Under the pieces are notes generated by a model. That model did not search any database. It worked only from the letters and a program-made list of their open reading frames with translations, and was not told the origin of the DNA. The translations under genes were made by a program, and so were the position numbers. Positions 8,220 to 16,307 of a stretch of DNA of 25,050 nucleotides are shown here, piece by piece (positions within the stretch are counted from its first letter, which is position 1; every line of letters begins with the position of its first letter). Origin of the DNA: PWXP01 sp034005525 (GTDB lineage Bacteria > Planctomycetota > Planctomycetia > Pirellulales > Thermoguttaceae); the NCBI GenBank assembly GCA_034005525.1, contig JAVEUP010000123.1:1-25050 (forward strand), in the 5' to 3' direction.

Positions 8220-8714
8220 ATGAGCGACACGCCTTGCATTCCCGACGACCTTTCCGCCTGCCAGGCGATCATCGTCGAACAGGCCCGCACGATCACCGAA
8301 CTGCACGAGAAGGTGCAGGAGCAGGAGCTTGAGATCAACGGACTCCTGCAGCGGGCGTATCGCAACCGCAGCGAACGGTACCGGGAAGCCCCGAACCAGT
8401 TGATGAAGCAGGTCGCAACCGGACGGAAGAATTGGCTCTTTGTGGGCAGCGTGGAGGCGGGTGAGCGTGCGGCCGATTTCTTTGCACTCGTCAGCAGTGC
8501 GTTGCGGAACGACCTCGACGTATGTGCGTACGTGAAGCACGTGCTCGACCGGCTCCTGGCCGGCGAGAAGGACTACGCCGCGCTGCGGCCCGACCATTGG
8601 GCCGCTCAGCATCCGGAGCACATCCGCGTCTATCGCCAGGACGAGCGTCGCTACCGCGCCGACGCCCGCCAATCCCGTCGTGCCGCCCGCCGCCGCCCCT
8701 CGAAGCCCACCTAA
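8220..8714 (+). pseudogene. Internally deleted IS66-family transposase (TnpC)
   Basis: The 164-residue reading frame joins the two ends of an IS66 TnpC transposase. Residues 1-60 match the N-terminal leucine-zipper region (QARTITELHEKVQEQELEIN, then RNRSERYREAPNQL). Residues from about 66 match the extreme C-terminal segment (TGRKNWLFVGSVEAGERAA, then YVKHVLDRLLAG and LRPDHWAAQHPEHIR). A full IS66 TnpC is about 450-550 residues, so the DDE catalytic core between them, some 300 residues or more, is missing. The junction near residues 60-66 is in frame. The product cannot transpose by itself. No tnpA or tnpB is visible. A terminal repeat follows at 8733-8751. Confidence 0.8.
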
Positions 8715-8732
8715 CACCCCCAGTTGCCCCAT

Positions 8733-8751
8733 GGGACTGGTGCGCGCTTAC
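8733..8751. mobile_element. Right terminal inverted repeat of the IS66 remnant
   Basis: The minus-strand reading GTAAGCGCGCACCAGTCCC begins with GTAAGCG, the usual start of IS66-family terminal repeats, and lies 18 bases after the truncated transposase stop. The matching left end was not found upstream, so the element is probably degraded at that side. The stop codon of the adjoining LRR fragment falls within this repeat. Confidence 0.6.
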
Positions 8752-9050
8752 CTAAGGCCAGAGCCATCTACCGGCAAATCGTAGACCGCAAGACGCCGAA
8801 GTGACGTCAGGCCAGACAAGAGCTGAAGGTCGCCATCGGTTAGCGTGCCACCGCTGAGATGCAACTTATCAAGCCTTCTTAGCCTGTTGAGCTGGCTGCA
8901 AACGCGTGCGAAGCGTTCCCCAGACTCCACCTGACTCAACTCTACGGAAGACACATGCAACTGCTTCCAGCTCACCGGCACGCCGTCCGATTCTAGTCGT
9001 CTTGCCACCTGGAGGTCATTATAATACTCGATTCCGGTCCACAGCGCCAC
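8748..9050 (-). pseudogene. Leucine-rich-repeat protein fragment cut by IS66
   Basis: About 100 residues remain. Reading from a possible GTG at 9050, the protein starts VALWTGIEYYNDLQVARRLE. It then shows leucine-rich repeats: LNRLRRLDKLHLSGGTLTD, GDLQLLSGLTSLRRLAV, YDLPVDGSGL. The pattern LxxLxxLxLxxxxLxDxxL is that of planctomycete LRR proteins. The frame terminates in TAA at 8748-8750, and this TAA is part of the IS66 terminal repeat. The C-terminus was therefore lost when the element inserted. The frame is also open upstream through rplS in another phase, so the true start is uncertain. It lies 26 bases downstream of rplS on the same strand and could be a read-through product. Confidence 0.55.
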
Positions 9051-9076
9051 AAGACTTGCCCATAACGGACTCCCGG

Positions 9077-9481
9077 CTAGACGATTTCGCCGCGGCCGGC
9101 GTTCTTGGCGTACTTCTGGCGCTGCTTGGCGTTGATGCGGCGTTCCTTCAGACATACGGCCTTTCCGACGCGGTCGCGCAGGAAGTACAGCTTCGCCCGG
9201 CGGACAACGCCTGCCCGCGTCACGGCAATCTTGGCGATTCGCGGCGAATGCAGCGGGAACTTGCGTTCGACGCCTTCGCCCTGGACGATCCGGCGCACGG
9301 AGAACATCTCGCGCGTTCCGGAGCCGCTTCGGGCGATCACCACGCCGGTGAATACCTGGATGCGCTCCTTCTCGCCCTCGAGAATGCGGCAATGAACGTC
9401 AACCGTATCGCCAATCTCAAAATAGGGCAACTCTTCTTTCATGCTGGTCTTCTCGACCAGGTTCATAAGCTGCTGGCTCAT
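9077..9481 (-). CDS. rplS: Large ribosomal subunit protein bL19
   Basis: The 134-residue protein is a clear bL19: FEIGDTVDVHCRI, EGEKERIQVFTGVVIARSG, REMFSVRRIVQGEGVERKFPLHSP and RRAKLYFLRDRVGKA are the conserved blocks in order. bL19 sits at the 30S-50S interface. The start at 9481 is supported by AAAGGAG ten bases upstream. It carries an N-terminal extension of about a dozen residues before the usual start of homology and a short Lys/Arg/Gln-rich C-terminal tail. It is the last gene of the ffh-rpsP-trmD-rplS block, 117 bases after trmD. The 117-base gap is AT-poor and shows no gene. Confidence 0.97.
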   Translation of the reverse strand: MSQQLMNLVEKTSMKEELPYFEIGDTVDVHCRILEGEKERIQVFTGVVIARSGSGTREMFSVRRIVQGEGVERKFPLHSPRIAKIAVTRAGVVRRAKLYFLRDRVGKAVCLKERRINAKQRQKYAKNAGRGEIV

Positions 9482-9598
9482 CGTCTTGCCGCTCCTTTCA
9501 TGTCGTGTATGCCGGCCGCCGGCCGGGCGTGTGTTGTTTCGGATGGTTCTTGTTGGTTCGATCGGAGGCTGGTCAAAGAGACAGCCCCATATTGGATA

Positions 9599-10288
9599 TC
9601 ATTCGGCGAGCAAGTCGGGCCGGCGAAGTTGCGTTCGCCGCCTTGCGTCCTGCTCGCGCCAGCGGGCAATGGCTTCGTGGTTGCCGCTGAGCAAAATATC
9701 GGGTACCTCCAGGCCACGGTACTCGCGCGGGCGGGTGTACTGGGCGAACTCCAGCCAGCGCCGGCCGCCCGAAAACGAGTCGAACTGGCTGCTGTCCTCG
9801 TCGCCCAGCACGCCGGGCACCAGGCGGATGGTCGCGTCGATGATGACCATGGCCGCCACTTCGCCCCCATTGAGCACGTAATCGCCTATCGATATCTCCT
9901 CGGGTTGCAGTATTTGCCGGATGCGTTCGTCGAAACCCTCGTATCGCCCGCACAGGAGCATTAACCGCCGATGCCCGCAAAGCCGCTCCACCGCCGCCTG
10001 ATCCAGTCGCCGCCCCTGGGGCGTGAGCATGACCAGGTGAGCGGGGTCCGGATGCTTGCCGCGAACGTCTTCGACGCACTCGACCACCGGCTCCACCTTC
10101 ATCACCATGCCCGGCCCGCCGCCGAACGGCCGATCGTCGACCGAATGATGCTTGTCGTGCGTCCAGTCGCGGATGTCGTGCAGGCACACCTCGACCAGGC
10201 CCCGCTCGATGGCCAGCCGCAACAGGCTCTGACCGAGGTAGCCCTGGAACATTCCGGGAAACAGGGTCAGCACATCGAAGCGCATCAT
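9599..10288 (-). CDS. trmD: tRNA (guanine-37-N1)-methyltransferase
   Basis: The 229-residue protein matches TrmD over its full length. It methylates G37 next to the anticodon using S-adenosylmethionine, which prevents +1 frameshifting. The start MRFDVLTLFPGMF, the FGGGPGMVMK block (55-64) and the SPOUT trefoil-knot motifs LLCGRYEGFDERI (111-123) and ISIGDYVLNGGE (132-143) are all present. They are followed by the flexible linker, the LEFAQYTRP segment and the C-terminal helical domain (LLSGNHEAIARWR). The length is normal. Two Met codons are adjacent (10288 and 10285) and either could start. It begins 25 bases after the rpsP stop. rimM, usually between them in other phyla, is absent. Confidence 0.97.
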   Translation of the reverse strand: MMRFDVLTLFPGMFQGYLGQSLLRLAIERGLVEVCLHDIRDWTHDKHHSVDDRPFGGGPGMVMKVEPVVECVEDVRGKHPDPAHLVMLTPQGRRLDQAAVERLCGHRRLMLLCGRYEGFDERIRQILQPEEISIGDYVLNGGEVAAMVIIDATIRLVPGVLGDEDSSQFDSFSGGRRWLEFAQYTRPREYRGLEVPDILLSGNHEAIARWREQDARRRTQLRRPDLLAE

Positions 10289-10313
10289 TCGACCGGGCGG
10301 CCAGGTGCCGCGG

Positions 10314-10694
10314 TTAAGCGTCGGCCATCTGCGGTTCCGACGATTCCTCGGCGGGCGTTTCCTTCGGGGCGATCACGACCGGCTCCGTTCGCCGCCGGGA
10401 CTGCGCCAAACGGTCCAGCGCCTGCCGCTGGGCGTCGAGGTGCGAGCCCCCGGTGCCGTACTTCTTGATCAACACCTGGACCTTCTCCGACGGCTGCGCG
10501 CCGACTGAAAGCCAGTAGTCGACGCGTTCGCCGTTGAGGATCGCCCGAGCGTCCGTTTCCGGCACGAGCGGATCGTAGGTGCCCAGTTCTTCGAGCACGC
10601 GCCCGTCGCGGGGGCGCCGGGAGTCCGTCGCACAAATGCGGAAAAACGGTCGGTGACGCCGGCCCATCTTCTTCATACGAATTCTTACTGCCAC
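10314..10694 (-). CDS. rpsP: Small ribosomal subunit protein bS16
   Basis: The protein is 126 residues. The start is the GTG at 10694, because GGAGG lies seven bases upstream and the family begins right there (VAVRIRMKKMGRRHRPFFRI); a longer open frame upstream has no such support. Core motifs are GTYDPLVP, NGERVDYWLSVGAQPSEKV and the Lys-rich end of the fold. bS16 is needed for early 30S assembly. After about residue 85 there is a 40-residue extension rich in Gln, Arg, Pro and Glu that is longer than in the E. coli protein (82 residues); such tails are common in this phylum. It sits between ffh (86 bases upstream) and trmD. Confidence 0.95.
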   Translation of the reverse strand: MAVRIRMKKMGRRHRPFFRICATDSRRPRDGRVLEELGTYDPLVPETDARAILNGERVDYWLSVGAQPSEKVQVLIKKYGTGGSHLDAQRQALDRLAQSRRRTEPVVIAPKETPAEESSEPQMADA

Positions 10695-10779
10695 GCGGTA
10701 TCCTCCAATCGGGTTGTTTGTCCTCGGTCTGCACGCGCCGGCGGGGGCGTCCCGGCAAGGCACTCGCAGCCGGAGTGGA

Positions 10780-12270
10780 TTACGGTCGTTTCTTTTGTTT
10801 CTTCTCTCGTTTCCGTTGCCGGGCTTCCCGGTCTCGAATCTTCTTCAGTTTCGCCCGCTCTTGCGAGGTCAGCCGTTTGCCGGTCCCCTTCTTCTGTTTG
10901 GCGATTCGCCCGCCGGGGCTGAGCATGCCACCCTGAGTCATTTGCTGCATGGTCTTCATGCGGTCGCGAATGCTCATGGTCGACATTTTCTTCATGATGT
11001 CGGCGATGCCGTCAAACTGCTTGACCAGTTCGTTGACTTCGTGCGGCTGGACGCCGGCCCCGGCGGCAATGCGCCGCCGCCGGCTCTGGTCGATCACCCT
11101 TGATGGATTGCGCCGCTCGTCGGGCGTCATCGAGTCGATAATGCCGCGGAGACGGCCCATGTCTTTGTCGGCGTCCACCTCGCCCATCATCTCGGTGAGC
11201 TTTCCCATGCCGGGGATCAGGCTCATGACCTTATTCATGGGCCCCAATTTCGAGGTCTGGCCGATAAGCTTCTTGAAGTCGTCGAGGGTGAACTCGCCCT
11301 TGCGGAGCCGGGCCTCCTGCTCGGCCATTTCGTCCTGGTCCAGCTTGCGCTGGGCCTGCTCGACCAGGCTCACGACGTCGCCCATGCCGAGAATGCGGCT
11401 GGCCATGCGGTCCGGGTGAAACTCTTCGATCGAGTCGAGATGCTCGCCCGTTCCCACGAACTTGATGGGGACGCCGGTAATGTGTTTCACCGACAGCGCC
11501 GCGCCGCCGCGGGCGTCGCCGTCGAGCTTGGTCATAATGACGCCGTCCAGTTCCAGCGCCTCGTTGAAGGCCTTCGCGCTGAGGACCGCGTCCTGGCCCG
11601 TCATGGCGTCGACGACGAGGTATACCTGCTCCGGCTGGACCCGCCGGTCGATGCGGCCCAACTGCTGCATCAGCTCCTCGTCGACGTGGAGGCGGCCGGC
11701 GGTATCGAGCACCACCACGTCCACCTCGCCCTTCTTCGCCTCCCGCACGGCGGCCTGGCACAGGGCGACGGGGTCCTTCGCGCCGGTGTCGGCAAATACC
11801 GGCAGGCCCAACTGCTCGCCGAGAATCTGAAGCTGGTGGATGGCCGCCGGACGCTGCAAGTCGGCGGCGACGAGCATGGGTTTGCGCCCGCGCTCCTTGA
11901 GCATCCGGCCGAGCTTCCCGCAGGTGGTCGTCTTGCCAGACCCCTGAAGCCCGCACAGCATCAGCACCGTGGGAGCGCCGGGCCGCAAGTGCAGCGAGTG
12001 GTCCACCGGGCCCATCAACCGGACCAACTCCTGGTAGACGATGCCGATCAACTGCTGGCTGGGATCGAGCGACTTCAGCACCCGCTCGCCAACCGCTTGC
12101 TCCCCCACGCGGGCGACGAAATCCTTCACGACGGGCAGGCTGACGTCGGCTTCGAGCAGTGCCTGCTGCACCAGGCGCAGACCATCGCGCATGTTCGCTT
12201 CGGTCAGTTTTCCACGGCCGCGCAACGTGCGGATCGCGGAATCGAGACCTTGTTGAAGGGATTCGAACAT
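10780..12270 (-). CDS. ffh: Signal recognition particle GTPase Ffh (SRP54)
   Basis: The 496-residue protein is a full-length Ffh. It binds 4.5S RNA and signal sequences of nascent membrane proteins and docks to FtsY through its GTPase domain. The N domain (1-90, ALLEADVSLPVVKDF) is followed by the G domain, with the P-loop GLQGSGKTTT (107-116), then DTAGRLHVDEELM and TKLDGDARGGAALS. The Met-rich M domain starts near 320 (LIGQTSKLGPMNKVMSLIPGM is its linker region) and includes SRRRRIAAGAG, the RNA-binding part. The C-terminal tail is very basic. A candidate promoter lies upstream at 12351-12380. It heads the rpsP-trmD-rplS block; the grouping with ribosomal genes is conserved in many bacteria, but rimM and khpA are missing here. 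Confidence 0.97.
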   Translation of the reverse strand: MFESLQQGLDSAIRTLRGRGKLTEANMRDGLRLVQQALLEADVSLPVVKDFVARVGEQAVGERVLKSLDPSQQLIGIVYQELVRLMGPVDHSLHLRPGAPTVLMLCGLQGSGKTTTCGKLGRMLKERGRKPMLVAADLQRPAAIHQLQILGEQLGLPVFADTGAKDPVALCQAAVREAKKGEVDVVVLDTAGRLHVDEELMQQLGRIDRRVQPEQVYLVVDAMTGQDAVLSAKAFNEALELDGVIMTKLDGDARGGAALSVKHITGVPIKFVGTGEHLDSIEEFHPDRMASRILGMGDVVSLVEQAQRKLDQDEMAEQEARLRKGEFTLDDFKKLIGQTSKLGPMNKVMSLIPGMGKLTEMMGEVDADKDMGRLRGIIDSMTPDERRNPSRVIDQSRRRRIAAGAGVQPHEVNELVKQFDGIADIMKKMSTMSIRDRMKTMQQMTQGGMLSPGGRIAKQKKGTGKRLTSQERAKLKKIRDREARQRKREKKQKKRP

Positions 12271-12350
12271 GGCAAGGTTTTGCGGTTGCTGGACTCTCAG
12301 GCAACGGGGCGACCCTAGACCCCAAGCCGGGCCGGGGCGCGGAATCCCTT

Positions 12351-12380
12351 AGTTTACCGAACCCCCACCCCCTTTGGCAA
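12351..12380 (-). promoter_or_regulatory. Candidate ffh-operon promoter
   Basis: On the minus strand TTGCCA (12375-12380, five of six) and TAAACT (12351-12356, four of six) are separated by 18 bases. This would give a leader of about 75 bases before the ffh start. Motif match only. Confidence 0.45.
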
Positions 12381-12406
12381 TGCGTTGGAGAAAAAAAACG
12401 TCGAAA

Positions 12407-12435
12407 TTGACACCTGCCAATCCGAAACCTAGATT
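12407..12435 (+). promoter_or_regulatory. Candidate promoter toward the DUF1573 gene
   Basis: TTGACA (12407-12412, perfect -35) and TAGATT (12430-12435, four of six) are 17 bases apart. It would be divergent from the ffh promoter. A transcript would carry a leader of about 295 bases containing the palindromic repeat at 12558-12677. Confidence 0.4.
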
Positions 12436-12557
12436 TTCTCGGGATTCCTGTCCCTGCGTGGCATAGGAGTTTGGCGATTGGTGGGGTTTTTCGGGCTCGT
12501 GCCACGAAAACTGAGCCACGAACTCGATCGACGGTCGCCCCAAAAAGGAGCCATTTC

Positions 12558-12677
12558 GGCTCTTCCGTTTCTGGGTGCAGGCTGCGTCCTGCTGGAGTCC
12601 CGGCTTCAGCCGGCGCGAAGAAACCGCCTAAAGGCGGCACTCCAACCCGGCGAGTCGCACGTAGAAACGGAAAAGCC
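12558..12677. repeat. Composite palindromic intergenic repeat
   Basis: Outer arms of 15 bases, 12558-12572 (GGCTCTTCCGTTTCT) and 12663-12677, are inverted copies with one mismatch. Inside are two short hairpins, CCGGCTTCAGCCGG (12600-12613) and CCGCCTAAAGGCGG (about 12629-12642), and the outer TGGAGT/ACTCCA pair. The 22 bases at 12593-12614 recur identically at 18307-18328, which marks this as a dispersed repeat rather than a gene-specific structure. It lies in the DUF1573 leader region. Confidence 0.6.
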
Positions 12678-12736
12678 ACCAATTTCGTAACCCTTTACTG
12701 CCCCCCGAAAGGTGGCAACAAGAAGAGGCTTTACCG

Positions 12737-13741
12737 ATGATCCGCACCGCTTGCACGGCAGTCCTTTTCTCGCTGGCATTGCTTCCCTCTTCCGCGTCGG
12801 CTCAAGAATGGGCTCGGAAGATGTTCAAGACAACGGAGCACGATTTCGGTAACGTGGCCCGCGATGCGACGGTGGAGTTCGCTTTCGAGCTGGAGAATCT
12901 CTATCTCGAGGATGTGCATATTGCCCAGGTTCACTCGACCTGCGGGTGCACGACGCCTCGTATTGAGAAGGAACTTCTGAAGACCTACGAAACCGGCGCG
13001 ATCATTGCCCACGTTAATACCGACCGGTTCCTTGGCCGCAAAGGGGCGACCCTCATCGTCACCTTCGACAAGCCGTATTACGCACAGGTCCAGTTGCGCG
13101 TGAGCGCTTTTATATGCAACGACGTAGTGTTCGATCCCGGGAGCGTGCAGTTCGGCACGGTCGAGCAGGGTGCCCCGGCCGAGGCCAGGGTCCGTGTGCG
13201 ATACACAGGCCGTAGCGATTGGAAAATCCTCGACGTGAAGCACTCCAACCCGCACCTCTCCGTGCAGTCGGTGGAAGCCGAGCGGCAGGGTGGGCGAGTC
13301 GCTTACGACTTGGTCGTCTCCATGGACGGCAACGTCCCACCGGGTTACATCCGGGATCACTTGCTGCTGGCCACCAACGACCGGGCCCGTCCGCAGGTGC
13401 CTCTGTTGGTCGAGGGTTCAGTCGTATCGGGCGTGGTCGTCAGTCCGGCATCGCTGTTCATGGGCGTGGTGGAACCGGGCCAGGAGGTTACGAAGCAACT
13501 GGTCGTCCGCGGGAAGCAGCCGTTCCGCATCGTGTCGATCGACTGCGAGGATCCCAACTTCCGGTTCGATACGTCGGGCGCCGACACACCCAAGCCGGTA
13601 CACCTGGTGCCCGTCACATTCTTGGCCGGCTCCGCTGGCGGGAAGATCAGCCGGACGATTCGCATCCAGACCGATTCGGGCACGATCACAGTACCGGAGC
13701 TTCCAGCTTACGCCGTCGTGACCCAGAGCACGGCACGGTAG
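12737..13741 (+). CDS. Secreted DUF1573-domain protein
   Basis: The 334-residue exported protein has a signal peptide (1-22, ending SASA). The DUF1573 signature follows: HDFGNVARDATVEFAFELEN (35-54), then HSTCGCTTP with Cys69-Gly-Cys71. DUF1573 is an Ig-like beta-sandwich related to ASPM/SPD-2/hydin-type modules. Two more beta-sandwich repeats follow: VFDPGSVQFGTVEQGAPAEA and VVSPASLFMGVVEPGQEVTK each repeat the pattern of the first. The protein is thus built of about three tandem modules. This family is abundant in Planctomycetes and Bacteroidetes. Its molecular function is unknown; a structural or surface-interaction role is likely. The gene stands alone and ends 13 bases from the convergent Feo operon. 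Confidence 0.88.
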   Translation: MIRTACTAVLFSLALLPSSASAQEWARKMFKTTEHDFGNVARDATVEFAFELENLYLEDVHIAQVHSTCGCTTPRIEKELLKTYETGAIIAHVNTDRFLGRKGATLIVTFDKPYYAQVQLRVSAFICNDVVFDPGSVQFGTVEQGAPAEARVRVRYTGRSDWKILDVKHSNPHLSVQSVEAERQGGRVAYDLVVSMDGNVPPGYIRDHLLLATNDRARPQVPLLVEGSVVSGVVVSPASLFMGVVEPGQEVTKQLVVRGKQPFRIVSIDCEDPNFRFDTSGADTPKPVHLVPVTFLAGSAGGKISRTIRIQTDSGTITVPELPAYAVVTQSTAR

Positions 13742-13754
13742 GTTGCGGCCCACA

Positions 13755-13973
13755 CTACGGCGCGGAATGCTTGTTCCCCGGACAGGTATTCGGATGGTCC
13801 TGCAACTGGACGATGTTCGCGTCGCACGACTCCCGCGCCGCAGAAGGGCACCGTTCACACGAAGCGCACGTTGGCGGCGCGCCGCGTTTGCCCGCCCGGC
13901 GCAGGCGGTGGATCAAATAGCCTCCCGCGGCCAACAACGCCACGGCCACGAGGTATTCCTGCCACGAATCCAT
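13755..13973 (-). CDS. FeoB-associated Cys-rich membrane protein
   Basis: A 72-residue protein. It has one N-terminal membrane segment (about 6-20, EYLVAVALLAAGGYL), then a basic stop-transfer stretch (HRLRRAGKR) and a cytosolic Cys cluster (Cys36, 39, 42, 50 and 64, CASCERCP). This layout is that of the small FeoB-associated Cys-rich proteins found after feoB in many bacteria, which may stand in for FeoC and could bind iron or an Fe-S cluster. It starts 61 bases after the feoB stop on the same strand. AGAGAGG precedes the start. It is a real gene despite its size because of its position and Cys pattern; the function is inferred from the family and context. Confidence 0.75.
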   Translation of the reverse strand: MDSWQEYLVAVALLAAGGYLIHRLRRAGKRGAPPTCASCERCPSAARESCDANIVQLQDHPNTCPGNKHSAP

Positions 13974-14026
13974 AGCGATTGTGCCTCTCTGCCCATTTAA
14001 GGCTGGTCTGCCCGCGGTACGCGGTT

Positions 14027-14046
14027 GCCGGGGTTCAACCCCCGGC
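14027..14046. other. Hairpin over the feoB stop codon
   Basis: GCCGGGG (14027-14033) and CCCCGGC (14040-14046) form a 7-bp stem with a six-base loop that holds the feoB stop (14035-14037). There is no T tract, so it is not a classical terminator, but it could lower expression of the downstream Cys-rich gene. Confidence 0.35.
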
Positions 14047-16296
14047 GGAAATCCACGTGCCGATCTGATACGTGATGAACGCTCCGATATAGGCCAGCAG
14101 GGTCATGTAGGTGAACGCGAAGGCGGGCCATCGCCAGGTGCCGGTTTCCTGCCTCATGACGGCCAGTGTGGCTGCACACTGGGCGCAGAGGGCGAAGAAC
14201 ACCAGGATGGAAAGGGCGACGGGCGTGGTGAAGACCGGGCGGTCGGAGTCGTCCCACGTGGCGGCCCGCATCTTCTGTTGCAGCCGGTTCAGATCGTCCT
14301 CCGAGTCGTGGTCGAGGTCGTCACCCAGGTTGTAAATGACGCCCATGGTAGCAACCACCACCTCGCGGGCCGGCAAGGAGGCGAGCACGGCGCACCCGAT
14401 GCGCCAGTCCCACCCGAGCGGCCGAACCACCGGCTCGATGAACCGGCCCAGATGCCCCAAGATGCTCTGCCGCTGCTGCTCACCGGTAATCTCATGGCCG
14501 AGTTCGGCGATTTCCTCAGCCAATTCATCGTGCCGCGGCGTGCCGGGGGGCAAGTGTTCCATTTCCGCCAGGAGCGACTGGCGAGCCTGACGCAACGGCG
14601 CCACCGACGGCGGATGCTGTGGATAGTAGAGCGCAGCCCAAACGAGAATCGATACTGCAAAGATCAGTGTCCCTGCACACCGCAAGAATTGCCACGCCCG
14701 CTGTGTTACCCGGTACGCCACATTTCGCGGTGAAGGCCACTTGTAGCTTGGCAGCTCCAGCAGGAACGGCGGTGTCGACCCGCGCAACAGCGTGCGTTTC
14801 ATCACCAGTGCCGCAAGGACCGCCACGACGATCCCCAGCGCGTACAATCCTGCCAGAACGAGTCCCTGAAGGTTCAGCACGCCACCCAGGTAGGTCCACG
14901 ATGGAATGAACGCCGCGATGAGCAGCGCGTAAACGGGCAACCGCGCCGAGCAAGTCAGCAGCGGCGCCACAAGGATGGTGGTGAGCCGGTCCCGCTCGTT
15001 CTCAATCACCCGCGCGGCCATGATGCCCGGCACGGCGCAGGCGAAGCAGGAGAGCATGGGGATGAACGCCTTGCCGCTGAGGCCGACGCGCGCCATCGTG
15101 CGGTCGGCCAGGTAGGCGGCGCGGGCAATATATCCGCAGTCCTCCAGCACGGCGAGGAACAGGAACAGGATGGCGATTTGCGGCAGGAACACGATAATGG
15201 CGCCCACGCCTCCGATCACTCCCTTCTGCAGCAAGCTCTGGAGTGCCCCCTCGGGCATAGCGTCTGCCACCCACTGGCCCACCTGCTCGACCCCGAGTTC
15301 GATCCAGTCCATCAGCGGCTGGGCGCCCACGAAAACGGCCTGGAACACGACAACCATGACCATCACGAACGCGAGCACGCCCCAGACCCGGTGCGTGAGC
15401 ACCGAATCGACGCGGTCGCTGAACGAGGGGCGATCATGCTCCGGATGGCGGACCACGCCGTCGAGCATCTCCTGGACCCATGCATAGCGTGCCCGGGTTT
15501 CGACGCCGGGGACTTTGCAGCCGTCCTGGGCCAGGCGTGCTCGGGCCAGGGCCAATTCGTTCCCCGTGCCCGTCGGCAGGCGTCCCCGGGCCATCATGTC
15601 CGACTCCAGGTATCCCCCCGCGTCCAGCAGCAGCCGCCGAACCAAGCCGCTGGATGGCGGCTCCCCGCCGGAAACCGGCGCGGTCTCGAACCGGCTGCGC
15701 AGCTGGGCCACCTCGCGTTCAAACGCTTCGGGAAACGGCGTCATGCGTTCCGGAGCATGCAGATCAAGCTCGCCAGCCAAGGCCGCCCTGAGTTCATCCA
15801 ATCCGAGCCGCCGGTTGGCCTGGATGCCCACCACAGGTATCGGCAGCCGCCGGCGGAGCGCCGCCAGGTCGACTTCAATGCCGTGGTCGGCGGCCACATC
15901 GAGCATGTTGACCGCCAGAACAACGGGTAGGCCGAGTTCCAGAACCTGGCTGAGCAGATACAGGCTGCGTTCGAGGTTGCATGCGTTGGCAACGAACACC
16001 ACGGCCTGCGCATGGTCCAAGCCCTTGAAGTCGCCCAGCAGCACTTCGCAGGCGACCATTTCATCGCGGCTGCGCGGGGCCAGACTGTACAGGCCGGGCA
16101 AATCGAGCACTTCGAGCTGCCGGCCGTCCAATGTCATGTGCCCGGCCTTGCGTTCGACCGTTACCCCAGGGTAATTGCCCACATGCTGGCGCACGCCGAC
16201 TAAGGCGCTGAAAAGTGTCGATTTCCCGGTGTTCGGGTTACCTACCAAGGCGACCGTGATGACGCGCTCGGCAGTGGTCGGTGGTTGTGGAGGCAT
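14035..16296 (-). CDS. feoB: Ferrous iron transport protein B
   Basis: The 753-residue protein is a full FeoB, the inner-membrane Fe(II) transporter with a cytosolic GTPase. The N-terminal G domain has G1 GNPNTGKS (19-26), the switch region NYPGVTVE (41-48), G3 DLPGLYSL (65-72) and G4 NMLD (130-133). A helical regulatory domain follows (about 175-290). The membrane part then carries the conserved gate segments: VGAIIVFLPQIAILFLFLAV with DCGYIARAAY, and SCFACAVPGIMAARVI. The later block GWDWRIGCAVLASLPAREVVVATMG is the second gate. An insert rich in Glu, Gln and Pro (around LAEMEHLPPGTPRHDELAEE) precedes it. It lies 11 bases after feoA and is co-transcribed with it. Confidence 0.96.
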   Translation of the reverse strand: MPPQPPTTAERVITVALVGNPNTGKSTLFSALVGVRQHVGNYPGVTVERKAGHMTLDGRQLEVLDLPGLYSLAPRSRDEMVACEVLLGDFKGLDHAQAVVFVANACNLERSLYLLSQVLELGLPVVLAVNMLDVAADHGIEVDLAALRRRLPIPVVGIQANRRLGLDELRAALAGELDLHAPERMTPFPEAFEREVAQLRSRFETAPVSGGEPPSSGLVRRLLLDAGGYLESDMMARGRLPTGTGNELALARARLAQDGCKVPGVETRARYAWVQEMLDGVVRHPEHDRPSFSDRVDSVLTHRVWGVLAFVMVMVVVFQAVFVGAQPLMDWIELGVEQVGQWVADAMPEGALQSLLQKGVIGGVGAIIVFLPQIAILFLFLAVLEDCGYIARAAYLADRTMARVGLSGKAFIPMLSCFACAVPGIMAARVIENERDRLTTILVAPLLTCSARLPVYALLIAAFIPSWTYLGGVLNLQGLVLAGLYALGIVVAVLAALVMKRTLLRGSTPPFLLELPSYKWPSPRNVAYRVTQRAWQFLRCAGTLIFAVSILVWAALYYPQHPPSVAPLRQARQSLLAEMEHLPPGTPRHDELAEEIAELGHEITGEQQRQSILGHLGRFIEPVVRPLGWDWRIGCAVLASLPAREVVVATMGVIYNLGDDLDHDSEDDLNRLQQKMRAATWDDSDRPVFTTPVALSILVFFALCAQCAATLAVMRQETGTWRWPAFAFTYMTLLAYIGAFITYQIGTWISAGG

Positions 16297-16307
16297 TCCC
16301 GGCGAGA

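Noticed and set aside
11231..12682. 483-residue minus-strand open frame over ffh and its upstream region
   Set aside because: Off-frame with respect to ffh, whose N, G and M domains are complete; no conserved motifs.
14021..14046. tRNA T-arm-like GGTTCAA in a hairpin
   Set aside because: No acceptor, D or anticodon stem can be formed around it; it is the feoB stop hairpin.
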